Source of the DNA: a virus
Length of the DNA stretch: 60,796 nucleotides
Direction: 5' to 3' (one strand)
IMG/VR virus record: IMGVR_UViG_3300033143_007105
Span: 1 to 60,796 of that record
A model generated the notes under the pieces. It had not been told where the DNA came from. It searched no databases and was given only the letters and a program-made list of their open reading frames with translations. Of this stretch, positions 29,204 through 37,310 are shown piece by piece (position 1 is the stretch's first letter; each line of letters begins with the position of its first letter). The translations under genes were made by a program, and so were the position numbers.

Positions 29204-30580
29204 TTGGAAAATAAACCTATACCAGTACAGGATATTTTTGAACCAGATGTAAGTTTTGTTATTGAAGAAGCATCCGGTGAAGTTGATGGTATTCATATAC
29301 TTGCTAAAATCTCAGGAACCTTTTTTGTACCTGATGGAATTTCCAGAAATAAAAGGCATTATTCAGAATCTCTTTGGAAAAAACAATTAGCAAGAAAAGA
29401 AATAAAAGAACTTCTTGAGTCCAGAAGAATGTTTGGAACTATTTCCCATGAACAAGAACTTAATGATAAGGCTTTGCTTGAGGGTAAAGTTTCTCATATT
29501 ATAACTAAACTATCCATTAATGAAAAAGATGGAAAAAAACAGGGATATGGTGAAGCACTTATTCTAAATACTCCTGCTGGACAACTTTTAAATACTTATT
29601 ACCGGGCTGGATCAAAACTGTTTACATCTTCTCGCGCAGGTGGAACTTTTAAAGGCACACACTCAGGAATACCTTCTGTAGATGAAGATACTTATAGATT
29701 AAAAACATTTGATTTTATTGGTGATCCTGGTTTTTTAGAAGCTAATCCAGATCTTGTTGAAAGTTATAATGAAATTTTTAAACCTAAATTAAATGAAAAT
29801 TCCAATGAGGAGGAAAACGATATGGATAAGGAAATGACTGATCTACTTAGTAAATCAATGAATGAAAATTCTACTTTACAGGCTGATCTAAAAAATACTT
29901 TGAATGAAGTTGAAACTCTTAAGGGTAATAATACTGTACTTACAGAAGAGAATACTCACATCAAAGGTGAGATTGAAAATCTTAAAAAAATAAATGAAAA
30001 CATCAAGGTTTATGAGGAGCTTGGAAAAGCTGATGAATTAAAAGAAAAACTTGCAAAAAATGAAGAACTTTTAAAAAAGTTTGAAAATCTTGGTACTCCT
30101 GAAGCTATTGGTAAAGTTTTTGAAGAATGCAAAACAAAGGTTACAAGTTTGGAAGAGGAGCTTAACAATTTCAAAAAGATTGGAACATTTGAAGAAATTC
30201 AAAATGTTTTTGAAAAATCTAAAGAAGAGATTGGAAAGTATCGTCCCCTTGGTACACCGGAAGAAATTGAAGAAACTAATAATGAAATTGTTACTGTTAT
30301 TGATGATATGAAAAAAAGCAAGAATTCTGTTAGAATCAAAGCACTTGCAGAGGAATTAAAGATTCCAGAAGAAAAAATCGAAAAAATCTATGAGACAATG
30401 AAAGATGAAGAAGAGATCAAAGAATTTTTCAAAGATCTTTCTGAATCTTCTAAGATAAAAAAGAAATTCCAAAAAACTAATGAAGATGTAAATGGTGACA
30501 ACAAAGATGGAAATACAGAAGATGAAAATCCATTTGCAAACAAGACATCTGCTGAAAGTTTGATGGAACAATTTAACTAA
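29204..30580 (+). CDS. Prohead protease fused to scaffold
   Basis: 458 residues, TTG start after GGAG. Residues 1-200 resemble T4 gp21-type prohead (assemblin-fold) proteases: H82 in GTISHEQ, the EALILNTPAGQLL strand, and S142/S143 in LFTSSRAGG as nucleophile candidates. Residues 207-458 are a long Glu/Lys coiled coil, the expected scaffold (gp22-type). T4 encodes the two separately (212 and 269 residues). An internal start separates them here too. The protease would cut scaffold, capsid and probably the leader proteins during maturation. Confidence 0.8.
   Translation: MENKPIPVQDIFEPDVSFVIEEASGEVDGIHILAKISGTFFVPDGISRNKRHYSESLWKKQLARKEIKELLESRRMFGTISHEQELNDKALLEGKVSHIITKLSINEKDGKKQGYGEALILNTPAGQLLNTYYRAGSKLFTSSRAGGTFKGTHSGIPSVDEDTYRLKTFDFIGDPGFLEANPDLVESYNEIFKPKLNENSNEEENDMDKEMTDLLSKSMNENSTLQADLKNTLNEVETLKGNNTVLTEENTHIKGEIENLKKINENIKVYEELGKADELKEKLAKNEELLKKFENLGTPEAIGKVFEECKTKVTSLEEELNNFKKIGTFEEIQNVFEKSKEEIGKYRPLGTPEEIEETNNEIVTVIDDMKKSKNSVRIKALAEELKIPEEKIEKIYETMKDEEEIKEFFKDLSESSKIKKKFQKTNEDVNGDNKDGNTEDENPFANKTSAESLMEQFN
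29822..30580 (+). CDS. Nested scaffold protein (internal start)
   Basis: In-frame ATG at 29822 with AGGAGG at 29808-29813, the best ribosome binding site in the gene, predicts a separate 252-residue scaffold. This mirrors lambda C/Nu3 and herpesvirus UL26/UL26.5. Confidence 0.7.
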   Translation: MDKEMTDLLSKSMNENSTLQADLKNTLNEVETLKGNNTVLTEENTHIKGEIENLKKINENIKVYEELGKADELKEKLAKNEELLKKFENLGTPEAIGKVFEECKTKVTSLEEELNNFKKIGTFEEIQNVFEKSKEEIGKYRPLGTPEEIEETNNEIVTVIDDMKKSKNSVRIKALAEELKIPEEKIEKIYETMKDEEEIKEFFKDLSESSKIKKKFQKTNEDVNGDNKDGNTEDENPFANKTSAESLMEQFN

Positions 30581-30661
30581 AAAATATTTGAACCTGTAAT
30601 TTCTGCACTTCAGATCTTACCATTAATTTTTAAAACAACTTAAAAAGAGAGGTATATTACT

Positions 30662-32098
30662 ATGACTAATGAAGAAAAACTTGCTCTACAGGAAAGCAAT
30701 ATGAACAAAGGTGCAGAAAAATTATATGAAAAATATCGTCCACAAATGGATGCTCTTTCAAAATCTCCACTTGTAAAAGCAAGAAAAAGGCTTTTACCAG
30801 TGGATGTTTATTCTTTGGGGAAACAACTTGAACAATTTGAAGCATATCGTGATTTCCAAGAAGACGCAGGAAATTTGAATCAATTAGGTAAATTACCTAC
30901 AATTGCCCTTGATGTTATTACCGCTACTATGGGTGTTAGTATTCTTCCTTTAATTGCATTAACACAACCACTTGAAGAAGAGGAAGGGATTGTTTGGTAT
31001 AAGAATGTAAGATCAGCTACAACCCGAGGATCTCAAACAGCAGGTGATGTTGTTATTAATCCAATAACAGGTATTGTAACTCCACAAGGTTATGCATCAA
31101 ACAAAATGGAAAATGTTGATATAGGTGATACTGGTGGAACCCCTGTAACTCATTATGAATTTACACTTCCAGCTTCAGCTATTCCAATTAGATCTGAAAG
31201 TCTAAAAATTTGGGTAGCAGATGCTCCATTGATTTATTGTCAAGATATTGGTGGTGTTGGTATTGGTCAATTATTAGGTGCTGGTGTTTCTGGAACAGTT
31301 AATTATCTTACAGGTGATGTTATTATTGATTTTGCAGTAGCTCCAACAGCAAGTAAGGATATTTTAGGTAGTTGGCAACAAAATTATGAACTTTCAACCG
31401 ATATTCCAAAAATTGATTTTTACTTAGCTCATAAATCAATCAAATGCCATACTTATGCTCTTAAGACTGAAATTAGTATGTTGCAAAATTTTGGCCTTAA
31501 AAAGAGATTTGGTATGAACTTAGATGATGAAGCTGGTAAAGATTTGGTACAGGAAATTAACCGGGAAATTGGTGGAGATTTAGTAAGAAAAGTTAAAGCT
31601 GCTGCAATGGGAGTAACCCAATTTGATATTAAACAACCTCAGTATATTTCTGAATCAGATCATCGTAGAGCTTACAAAAACAGACTTGCTGATGCTGAAG
31701 CTATCTTGGTTGGTAATGCAGGGCGTGGAACAGTTAATCTTATTATTGCTGGTACAGAACAGAGTGCTATTATTTCAACTCTTCCAGGATTTGAAAAAAT
31801 CTTTGATGGAAATTCATTAGGTGCTCATGTTTTTGGTACTTTGGATGGTACAGTTGTTATCCGAGTAAATGAAACTGCAATTCTTCCTTCAAAGGAAGGT
31901 ATTGTTCTTTGGAAAGGTAAAGGAATCTTTGAGGGTCCAGCAAGTTATTGTCCATATATGCCACTTGTTATGACTGACAAACTTCCTGTTAGTCCTAATC
32001 CACTTGGATCACAAAAAGCTGTTGCTGTTATGGCTGGAGTAGAAGCACTTGTTCCTGAATTTATTTCTAAATTAGATATTATTGATACTACTCCATAA
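30662..32098 (+). CDS. Major capsid protein
   Basis: 478 residues, starting after AGAGAGG. Position directly after protease/scaffold and before a strong terminator, length near T4 gp23 (521), and an HK97-like organisation support the call. That organisation is a helical N-terminal arm, SATTRGSQTAG, a strand-rich middle and an E-rich spine helix near NLDDEAGKDLVQEINREIGG. The N-terminal 60-70 residues may be removed by the prohead protease. The family call rests on context and pattern, not on a signature motif. Confidence 0.8.
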   Translation: MTNEEKLALQESNMNKGAEKLYEKYRPQMDALSKSPLVKARKRLLPVDVYSLGKQLEQFEAYRDFQEDAGNLNQLGKLPTIALDVITATMGVSILPLIALTQPLEEEEGIVWYKNVRSATTRGSQTAGDVVINPITGIVTPQGYASNKMENVDIGDTGGTPVTHYEFTLPASAIPIRSESLKIWVADAPLIYCQDIGGVGIGQLLGAGVSGTVNYLTGDVIIDFAVAPTASKDILGSWQQNYELSTDIPKIDFYLAHKSIKCHTYALKTEISMLQNFGLKKRFGMNLDDEAGKDLVQEINREIGGDLVRKVKAAAMGVTQFDIKQPQYISESDHRRAYKNRLADAEAILVGNAGRGTVNLIIAGTEQSAIISTLPGFEKIFDGNSLGAHVFGTLDGTVVIRVNETAILPSKEGIVLWKGKGIFEGPASYCPYMPLVMTDKLPVSPNPLGSQKAVAVMAGVEALVPEFISKLDIIDTTP

Positions 32099-32114
32099 AA
32101 GTAGTTAAGTTTTT

Positions 32115-32142
32115 AAGGGGGGGTAACCCCCCTTTGTTTTTT
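32115..32142 (+). terminator. Strong intrinsic terminator after capsid gene
   Basis: Stem AAGGGGGG / CCCCCCTT with GTAA loop, followed by TGTTTTTT. It stands out in this AT-rich sequence and should cap the capsid transcript. Confidence 0.9.
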
Positions 32143-32165
32143 AAACAGAAAAAGGAGAAAAAACA

Positions 32166-32504
32166 ATGTATGCTAAGATCACTAGTCTTAGAGATGGAAA
32201 TATCACATTAAGTACATTAGGTGCTAAGAGAATCCCTTTAGAGAAAAAAGGTTCTTTTCATGAGTTTAATACTGCTGAAGATTATAAGAGATTTCAAGCT
32301 GTAATTGAAAGATATAGAATTAAACAAAGTATCAAACTTGAAATTTTTGGTAAAAAAGGACAAGAAAATAAACCAGTACCGGAAAAAACTAAAGTGGTTA
32401 ATAAACCTGTACCTGAGAAACTAAAAACTGATAGTAAACCAGTATTAGAACCGGAAAAACCAAAAGTAATTGATAATAAGAAGAAAAAGAAAAAATTTCT
32501 TTAG
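32166..32504 (+). CDS. Hypothetical protein with Pro-Glu-Lys repeats
   Basis: 112 residues. The N-terminal 60 residues are compact; the C-terminal half repeats KPVPEK-like units and ends in polylysine. Probably a virion-associated protein given its place after the capsid gene. AAAGGAG upstream. Confidence 0.5.
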   Translation: MYAKITSLRDGNITLSTLGAKRIPLEKKGSFHEFNTAEDYKRFQAVIERYRIKQSIKLEIFGKKGQENKPVPEKTKVVNKPVPEKLKTDSKPVLEPEKPKVIDNKKKKKKFL

Positions 32505-32517
32505 GGAGTAAAGCCTT

Positions 32518-33183
32518 GTGAATATAAAGGATATGTTTGAAAAGGTTTTATTGGATTCAGGGCAATTTTTTATTGATGATGGTAATGTTGAAATTAATCC
32601 GGATAAATTTGTTATTATTGTTAAGAGTGTTTTAGCTTTATATAGTAATCATTATCCTCATGATTTAAAATTCAATATTGATATTTCTAATAAAATGTTT
32701 GAATTTACTGAAATCAGTAAGACAGTTTTAGGAGCCAACACAGGTATTCCCACTTGGATATCTGATGTTATTCCTATAAGAATTTCAGGTGTTTATCCAT
32801 ATCAATTATTTAAAACATCCCCTAATACAGAATTATCAGATAAAAAACAATATATTTGGGAGTATAGGAAACCAAATCTTTATATTCCTATACCCGGAGT
32901 ACATGAAATTCATGCAGTATTTAAACATACAATTATTGAAGAGGAAGTTGAAAGTAAGAAATCATATAGAGTAGACACTGTTGATTATGAAGATGTTATA
33001 TTCTTCCAACTCCTTCAGGCTGCATTTTTAAAAGGAGTTGGTAGGTCAAGGAGGGCTTTTACCTTAGAAGCTCTCCCATTAGCTACAGACGCTTCTGAAT
33101 TGATAGGGGAAGCTGAGTCCTTAGAAGAAAGAGCAAGAGAAGATTTGGAAGAAAAGCATGATAAATGGTGGTTAGCTTTTTAA
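32518..33183 (+). CDS. Putative head-tail connector/neck protein
   Basis: 221 residues, GTG start after GGGAG. No motif is recognised. Mixed beta protein with GVHEIHAVFKHTI and an acidic, helical C-terminus. Position after the capsid suggests a neck or head-completion role, but this is context only. Confidence 0.4.
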   Translation: MNIKDMFEKVLLDSGQFFIDDGNVEINPDKFVIIVKSVLALYSNHYPHDLKFNIDISNKMFEFTEISKTVLGANTGIPTWISDVIPIRISGVYPYQLFKTSPNTELSDKKQYIWEYRKPNLYIPIPGVHEIHAVFKHTIIEEEVESKKSYRVDTVDYEDVIFFQLLQAAFLKGVGRSRRAFTLEALPLATDASELIGEAESLEERAREDLEEKHDKWWLAF

Positions 33184-33196
33184 TAGGAGTAATAAT

Positions 33197-33598
33197 ATGT
33201 CTAAAGCAAGGGAAATATTGGAAAAGATAAGGAACTTTAAAATTAATGAAGTTTTAAAATGGGGTTTTGATCTTACTGGTTTTAAAAGTGCTGAAGATTG
33301 GAAAAAGGTTCTTAAATCTGTAGGAATTTCTGATGAAGGTAAACTTACCACAGAGAAAGTATCAGGAATTGAAAATGTTTATTGGGTATGGAAAGGTAAA
33401 GGTATTACAATTTATACTGGTAATAATCCGGTTACAGGTGAATATCTTTATCCTAAGAGAAGAGAACCTGAAGTTGGTTATGCAAGTTACATTGGAATTG
33501 AGGGGAATGAAGATAAAGTTAAAAAAGTTGTTAAGACAATTAAATCACTTACAAATGATATAAAAGCTGAATCTCCAAATAAAAGGGATTTTATATAA
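33197..33598 (+). CDS. Class A leader protein (133 aa)
   Basis: Leader MSKAREILEKIRNFK behind AGGAG. The cargo is about 115 residues with a Trp-rich strand region and no recognised family. Confidence 0.65.
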   Translation: MSKAREILEKIRNFKINEVLKWGFDLTGFKSAEDWKKVLKSVGISDEGKLTTEKVSGIENVYWVWKGKGITIYTGNNPVTGEYLYPKRREPEVGYASYIGIEGNEDKVKKVVKTIKSLTNDIKAESPNKRDFI

Positions 33599-33610
33599 AA
33601 AATAAAATGT

Positions 33611-34243
33611 ATGGCAACATTACTAAAATATATAAAAACAGACCTACAGAAGTTTGGAAGAAATGTTACTGGTTATCCAAAGTATCCAGTGACAAATCTA
33701 ACAACAATGGCTTCTGTTGGGATAAAAAGTATAACGTATAAAGGTGTTGTAAAAGGGGAAGATGGAAATTATATTGTTTTTGTTCAATTTTTTGATGTTA
33801 AGTTTTCAAAGAAAAAAGTTGAAGGTTGGCACCCTATTAAAGTTGAAAGAAAACTTTGGTATTATAAAACTCCAACTGTGAGGTTTAATCCAGTGAAAAT
33901 GCGCTGTCAATGTTTAGATTTTCGTATGAGATTTGAGCGAGAATTGTTTATGGATAAGGCTCTTATAGGAAATTGGAGAAGATATGATGCAAGGAAAATT
34001 GACAAAGGAACAGATATTGATATTAAGGATAGAATAAAAGATCCTAGAACACAGGATTATTTTCCTTTGGGAAAAAGTTATGTTAGGAAAACACCACCCC
34101 CAGGAAGAACAGTTTTTGGTAAGAAAAGTGGAAGGTGGATCAAGGGTAGGGAGTTTGTTAACCCCTTGGAATACCGAGGGATATGCAAACATGTGTGGAG
34201 TTTTCTCTGGTATTTAAGAGGTGCTAAGCTTTTAGTAAGCTAA
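33611..34243 (+). CDS. SWIM-type zinc-finger protein
   Basis: 210 residues. C99-x-C101 ... C192-x-H194 (RCQC and GICKHVWSFLWYL) is the CxCx(n)CxH arrangement of SWIM fingers, which bind DNA or protein. The spacing between halves is long. No leader. It lies among leader genes in the head/neck region. Confidence 0.6.
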   Translation: MATLLKYIKTDLQKFGRNVTGYPKYPVTNLTTMASVGIKSITYKGVVKGEDGNYIVFVQFFDVKFSKKKVEGWHPIKVERKLWYYKTPTVRFNPVKMRCQCLDFRMRFERELFMDKALIGNWRRYDARKIDKGTDIDIKDRIKDPRTQDYFPLGKSYVRKTPPPGRTVFGKKSGRWIKGREFVNPLEYRGICKHVWSFLWYLRGAKLLVS

Positions 34244-34256
34244 TAGGAGATATATC

Positions 34257-34475
34257 ATGAGTAAAGCAACAGAAATTTTAAAGAAGTTAAAGGAATCAAA
34301 AACAAATAAAGAAAAAATCAATGAAGATTTTATTAAAGATGTGAAAAAGATTATTGATGATTCTACTAAAATATATATCCTTCTTGATACAATAGGTGGA
34401 ATTGTTGAAGATCAAAAAATTGTTAAAATTATTTTGAAAGCAGCAAGAGATCTTGAGAAGATTGAAAAGGGATAA
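34257..34475 (+). CDS. Class A leader protein (72 aa)
   Basis: Leader MSKATEILKKLKESK after AGGAGATATATC. Short helical cargo. Confidence 0.6.
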   Translation: MSKATEILKKLKESKTNKEKINEDFIKDVKKIIDDSTKIYILLDTIGGIVEDQKIVKIILKAARDLEKIEKG

Positions 34476-34476
34476 T

Positions 34477-34512
34477 ATGTCTAAAGCAAAAGAGGTATTA
34501 ACAGGAATATAA
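34477..34512 (+). pseudogene. Orphan class A leader (11 codons)
   Basis: Begins one base after the previous stop: MSKAKEVLTGI then TAA. It contains the leader start with no cargo, apparently a remnant of a deleted leader gene or a landing site for new cargo. Confidence 0.6.
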
Positions 34513-34547
34513 AAGAATTTTATTATAATAAATAGGAGAATAAAATC

Positions 34548-34883
34548 ATGACTACTAAAGCACAAGGAATGTTAAAATTTTTGAATGAAGGTAAACTTAA
34601 AATTAACCTGGAATCTGCTGAAAAGATTGTAGCTTTACTTAAGAAGAATGGTTATAGTAATGCTTCTTATGATACAGAATATGGTTTTAGTGGAATATAT
34701 AACCAAAGCAGATATGCTCAGCTTACATCTGATAACAAGGGGTTTTGTTGTTCTCTGAGAGGTTGTAGTGGTCTTAATAATTTGATTATGAATTCTGCTG
34801 AAGTTAATATTTTGACTGAAGAAATAAATGAAGTGAAAAAGATCCTTGATGGAATTAGGGGTGTTGATTCAACTTTAGTATAG
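34548..34883 (+). CDS. Class B leader protein (111 aa)
   Basis: Leader MTTKAQGMLKFLNE after AGGAG. The cargo contains YSNASYDTEYGFSG and GFCCSLRGCSG segments; not assigned. Confidence 0.6.
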   Translation: MTTKAQGMLKFLNEGKLKINLESAEKIVALLKKNGYSNASYDTEYGFSGIYNQSRYAQLTSDNKGFCCSLRGCSGLNNLIMNSAEVNILTEEINEVKKILDGIRGVDSTLV

Positions 34884-34895
34884 AGGGATAAAAAT

Positions 34896-35090
34896 ATGAA
34901 AACAGCAAAAGAGATGTTGGATTTTTTGGATGAAGGTGAAGATAAGGAAGCTCTTTTCAAAAAGAAATTCAAGGAACTTGAGTATTGGGATTCAAGAAAT
35001 ACAACAACAAGTGTTCAATGTGATAATTTGAAAAGAGCCAAAGCTATTATTAAAAATTCAGGTATTGAACAGACAATAAAGGAAGTATGA
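34896..35090 (+). CDS. Class B leader protein (64 aa)
   Basis: Leader MKTAKEMLDFLDE. Short basic cargo. Stops four bases before the next gene. Confidence 0.55.
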   Translation: MKTAKEMLDFLDEGEDKEALFKKKFKELEYWDSRNTTTSVQCDNLKRAKAIIKNSGIEQTIKEV

Positions 35091-35094
35091 AAAT

Positions 35095-35526
35095 ATGAAA
35101 ACTAAAGCACAAGAAATGTTAAAATTTTTAGAAATGAGAGGACAAGGTACAGGACCAGAAGGTATGGCTGGTACATCCTTGTGTATTTGTCCTTCATGTA
35201 AGCATGAAGTTTCTCACAATAGAGGAGTTCCTTGTAATGAAATGAAATGTCCTAAATGTCAAACTCCAATGACAGGTAAAGGAACTGTTGGATCAAAAGT
35301 TGGAGATGAGAGTAAAGCACAAGAAATATTAGATAAGTTGAATAGGGTTGAAGAAAAAGTTAAAATAGGTTCTGTTGCTGCAACAATTAATGGTATTGTC
35401 AGTAAAATAGAAAAAGAAAAAATACCAGAACAAGAAAAAATTGGAAATAAAGATACTGTAAAAGCTTTAAAGGATGCAGTTAAATTTTTGGATAAAGCTA
35501 CTGATATATTATTTGATATATCTTAA
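35095..35526 (+). CDS. Class B leader protein with zinc ribbon and internal leader-like motif
   Basis: 143 residues. Leader MKTKAQEMLKFLE, then a four-cysteine ribbon (CICPSC...CNEMKCPKC, about residues 26-58), then SKAQEILDKLNRVEEK, which resembles a class A leader in the middle of the protein, then a helical tail. It may be a second case of two leader proteins fused, or a protein with an internal processing site. Confidence 0.6.
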   Translation: MKTKAQEMLKFLEMRGQGTGPEGMAGTSLCICPSCKHEVSHNRGVPCNEMKCPKCQTPMTGKGTVGSKVGDESKAQEILDKLNRVEEKVKIGSVAATINGIVSKIEKEKIPEQEKIGNKDTVKALKDAVKFLDKATDILFDIS

Positions 35527-35535
35527 AAGTAAACT

Positions 35536-35931
35536 ATGCCAACTTTTTATGAAGAAATTGAACAACACATTAAGAACAACAACCATGTTTTTCTTAAGAC
35601 TCTAATAAAGAGATATGGTATTTGGGTTAAGGTTTATGAGATTCAGAAAAACCGATATAGTAAGGTTTATGGTAGCCAATCAGGAGAGGTTAAAGAGAAG
35701 AATCCAAAGAAGCTTAAAGTTATTGTTATTGGTGATGATTTCTTTCCTAGTGGACAAGCTTTTCAAGAAGGATGGTTGTATACAACTTCTGATTATATAA
35801 AGGTAGGTCAAACAATTGAAATAATAAGAAAAGATGATATAATAAGAAGGTATAAAATTGATACTTCTGATATTATAGGAACAACCGATACAGTATTTAA
35901 ACGCTGGAAACTTTCAGCATTGGGGAGTTAA
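35536..35931 (+). CDS. Hypothetical, possible tail-completion protein
   Basis: 131 residues, no leader, no recognised motif. The C-terminal half is strand-rich (VGQTIEIIRKDDIIRRYKI). Location between head and tail genes suggests a joining or completion role; this is context only. Confidence 0.4.
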   Translation: MPTFYEEIEQHIKNNNHVFLKTLIKRYGIWVKVYEIQKNRYSKVYGSQSGEVKEKNPKKLKVIVIGDDFFPSGQAFQEGWLYTTSDYIKVGQTIEIIRKDDIIRRYKIDTSDIIGTTDTVFKRWKLSALGS

Positions 35932-35933
35932 AA

Positions 35934-36320
35934 ATGATTAATACAAAAGAAATGTTGGATTTTTTGAATGAGGGTAAACATCCAATGCTTGATGATTATT
36001 TAGTTTCTGCATTATGGTCTTCCAGTGATGATGAGGGTAATCCTTTAGATGATGATTATGATGTTTCTGATGTAAGTAAAGAAGCAATTAAGAAATCTGA
36101 AAAAGATTTAAAAGATTTTGAGAAAAAGGCTGGAAAGTTATTAGATGGATTAGATCCAAAACAAATAGCACATGATTTTTGGTTGACTAGAAATGGTCAT
36201 GGTGCAGGTTTTTTGGATAGGGATTATGATGGTAAGGAAAAGAAGTTGGATAAAATTGCGAGTTCTTTTGGTAGTGTGATGGCTTATGTTGGGGATGATA
36301 AAAAGATTTATATGGATTAA
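35934..36320 (+). CDS. Class B leader protein (128 aa)
   Basis: Leader MINTKEMLDFLNE. The cargo is very acidic with a Gly-rich segment HGAGFLDRDYDGKEK. Last leader gene before the tail module. Not assigned. Confidence 0.6.
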   Translation: MINTKEMLDFLNEGKHPMLDDYLVSALWSSSDDEGNPLDDDYDVSDVSKEAIKKSEKDLKDFEKKAGKLLDGLDPKQIAHDFWLTRNGHGAGFLDRDYDGKEKKLDKIASSFGSVMAYVGDDKKIYMD

Positions 36321-36326
36321 TAAACA

Positions 36327-36974
36327 ATGTCTAAAGCAGGAAAAGAAACAATAGGGAATTTTGCTATAGTAATAGAGAAGTTCCTTGATAATCTCAATAC
36401 TCATATGCCTAATATGCAATATGTGTATTGTGAGAAATTGGATTATGAATCAGTATTGAAAAAATTCAAAGCTGATAATAATATGAATGAAAATGAAGAA
36501 GTTCCTTTTCCTCTTTTTTCATTTAAAAGATCAGTCCTAAGACATTCAGATCATGGAATGTCAAGAAGGGCAGTAACACAAAGGGTTTTAAAGAAACAGG
36601 ATGATGATTATACAGCAGTATATAAAATGGTTTATGGTGAGTTTGATATTGATTTTCTTTTTATTGTCAAGGAAGCTCATGAATCAGAAATCTTTGAAAT
36701 CAATTACTTAGCTGAAGAAGGTATAGCAAGCCAAAAAGAAATAAAAGTTACTCTTGGTGATTTGGGAGAATTTCCTTATCAATTTCAATATGAACCTTTG
36801 ACTGACAAGGAAATGGAAAAAGAAATTAATTATTATAAGGGAATTACTGGAAGTGTTAGAGCATCTGGTTTATACTTTATCCATGATTCAGTTAAACCAC
36901 ATATCAAACATATTAATTTTATGATTAAAAATTTTAATGATAAAGTTTTAAGACAAAAAACAATAGAGTTATAA
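36327..36974 (+). CDS. Putative neck/tail-terminator protein
   Basis: 215 residues just upstream of the sheath gene region. Mixed alpha/beta, no motif recognised. The first four residues (MSKA) match class A but the rest does not, so it is not counted as a leader protein. Confidence 0.4.
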   Translation: MSKAGKETIGNFAIVIEKFLDNLNTHMPNMQYVYCEKLDYESVLKKFKADNNMNENEEVPFPLFSFKRSVLRHSDHGMSRRAVTQRVLKKQDDDYTAVYKMVYGEFDIDFLFIVKEAHESEIFEINYLAEEGIASQKEIKVTLGDLGEFPYQFQYEPLTDKEMEKEINYYKGITGSVRASGLYFIHDSVKPHIKHINFMIKNFNDKVLRQKTIEL

Positions 36975-36988
36975 AGGAGAAATAAATT

Positions 36989-37273
36989 ATGTCAAAGGTA
37001 AATGGAAAAGACAAAGAGAAAATAACTGAAAAACCTTCTGTTATTCCTCCTATAAAGACAAATGATAAAAAGAAAAAATACAGCAAGATAACTGATATTC
37101 CAGCTTTTAAACAAGCTGATAGACCAAAACCAGGATTGCTTATCTCAAGACTTCCCCAACCCGTTGAAATTCCTTACAATGGAGCATCACTTATGCTTCC
37201 TTCCAGGGGTAGGAAAACAATACCAAATAGGGATAAATTGGGTGCAATTCCTCATGGAGTCTTTTTAAAATAA
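36989..37273 (+). CDS. Small proline/lysine-rich virion protein
   Basis: 94 residues with GGAG upstream. Lys-rich disordered N-terminus, then a compact C-terminal segment (ISRLPQPVEIPYNG). It precedes the sheath gene. Function unknown. Confidence 0.45.
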   Translation: MSKVNGKDKEKITEKPSVIPPIKTNDKKKKYSKITDIPAFKQADRPKPGLLISRLPQPVEIPYNGASLMLPSRGRKTIPNRDKLGAIPHGVFLK

Positions 37274-37310
37274 ATAATAAATTGATTTTATATCATATTG
37301 GAGGTGTTTA

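Noticed and set aside
36327-36380. MSKAGKE start as a class A leader
   Set aside because: Only the first four residues match; the following heptad pattern and the terminal x-E are missing.
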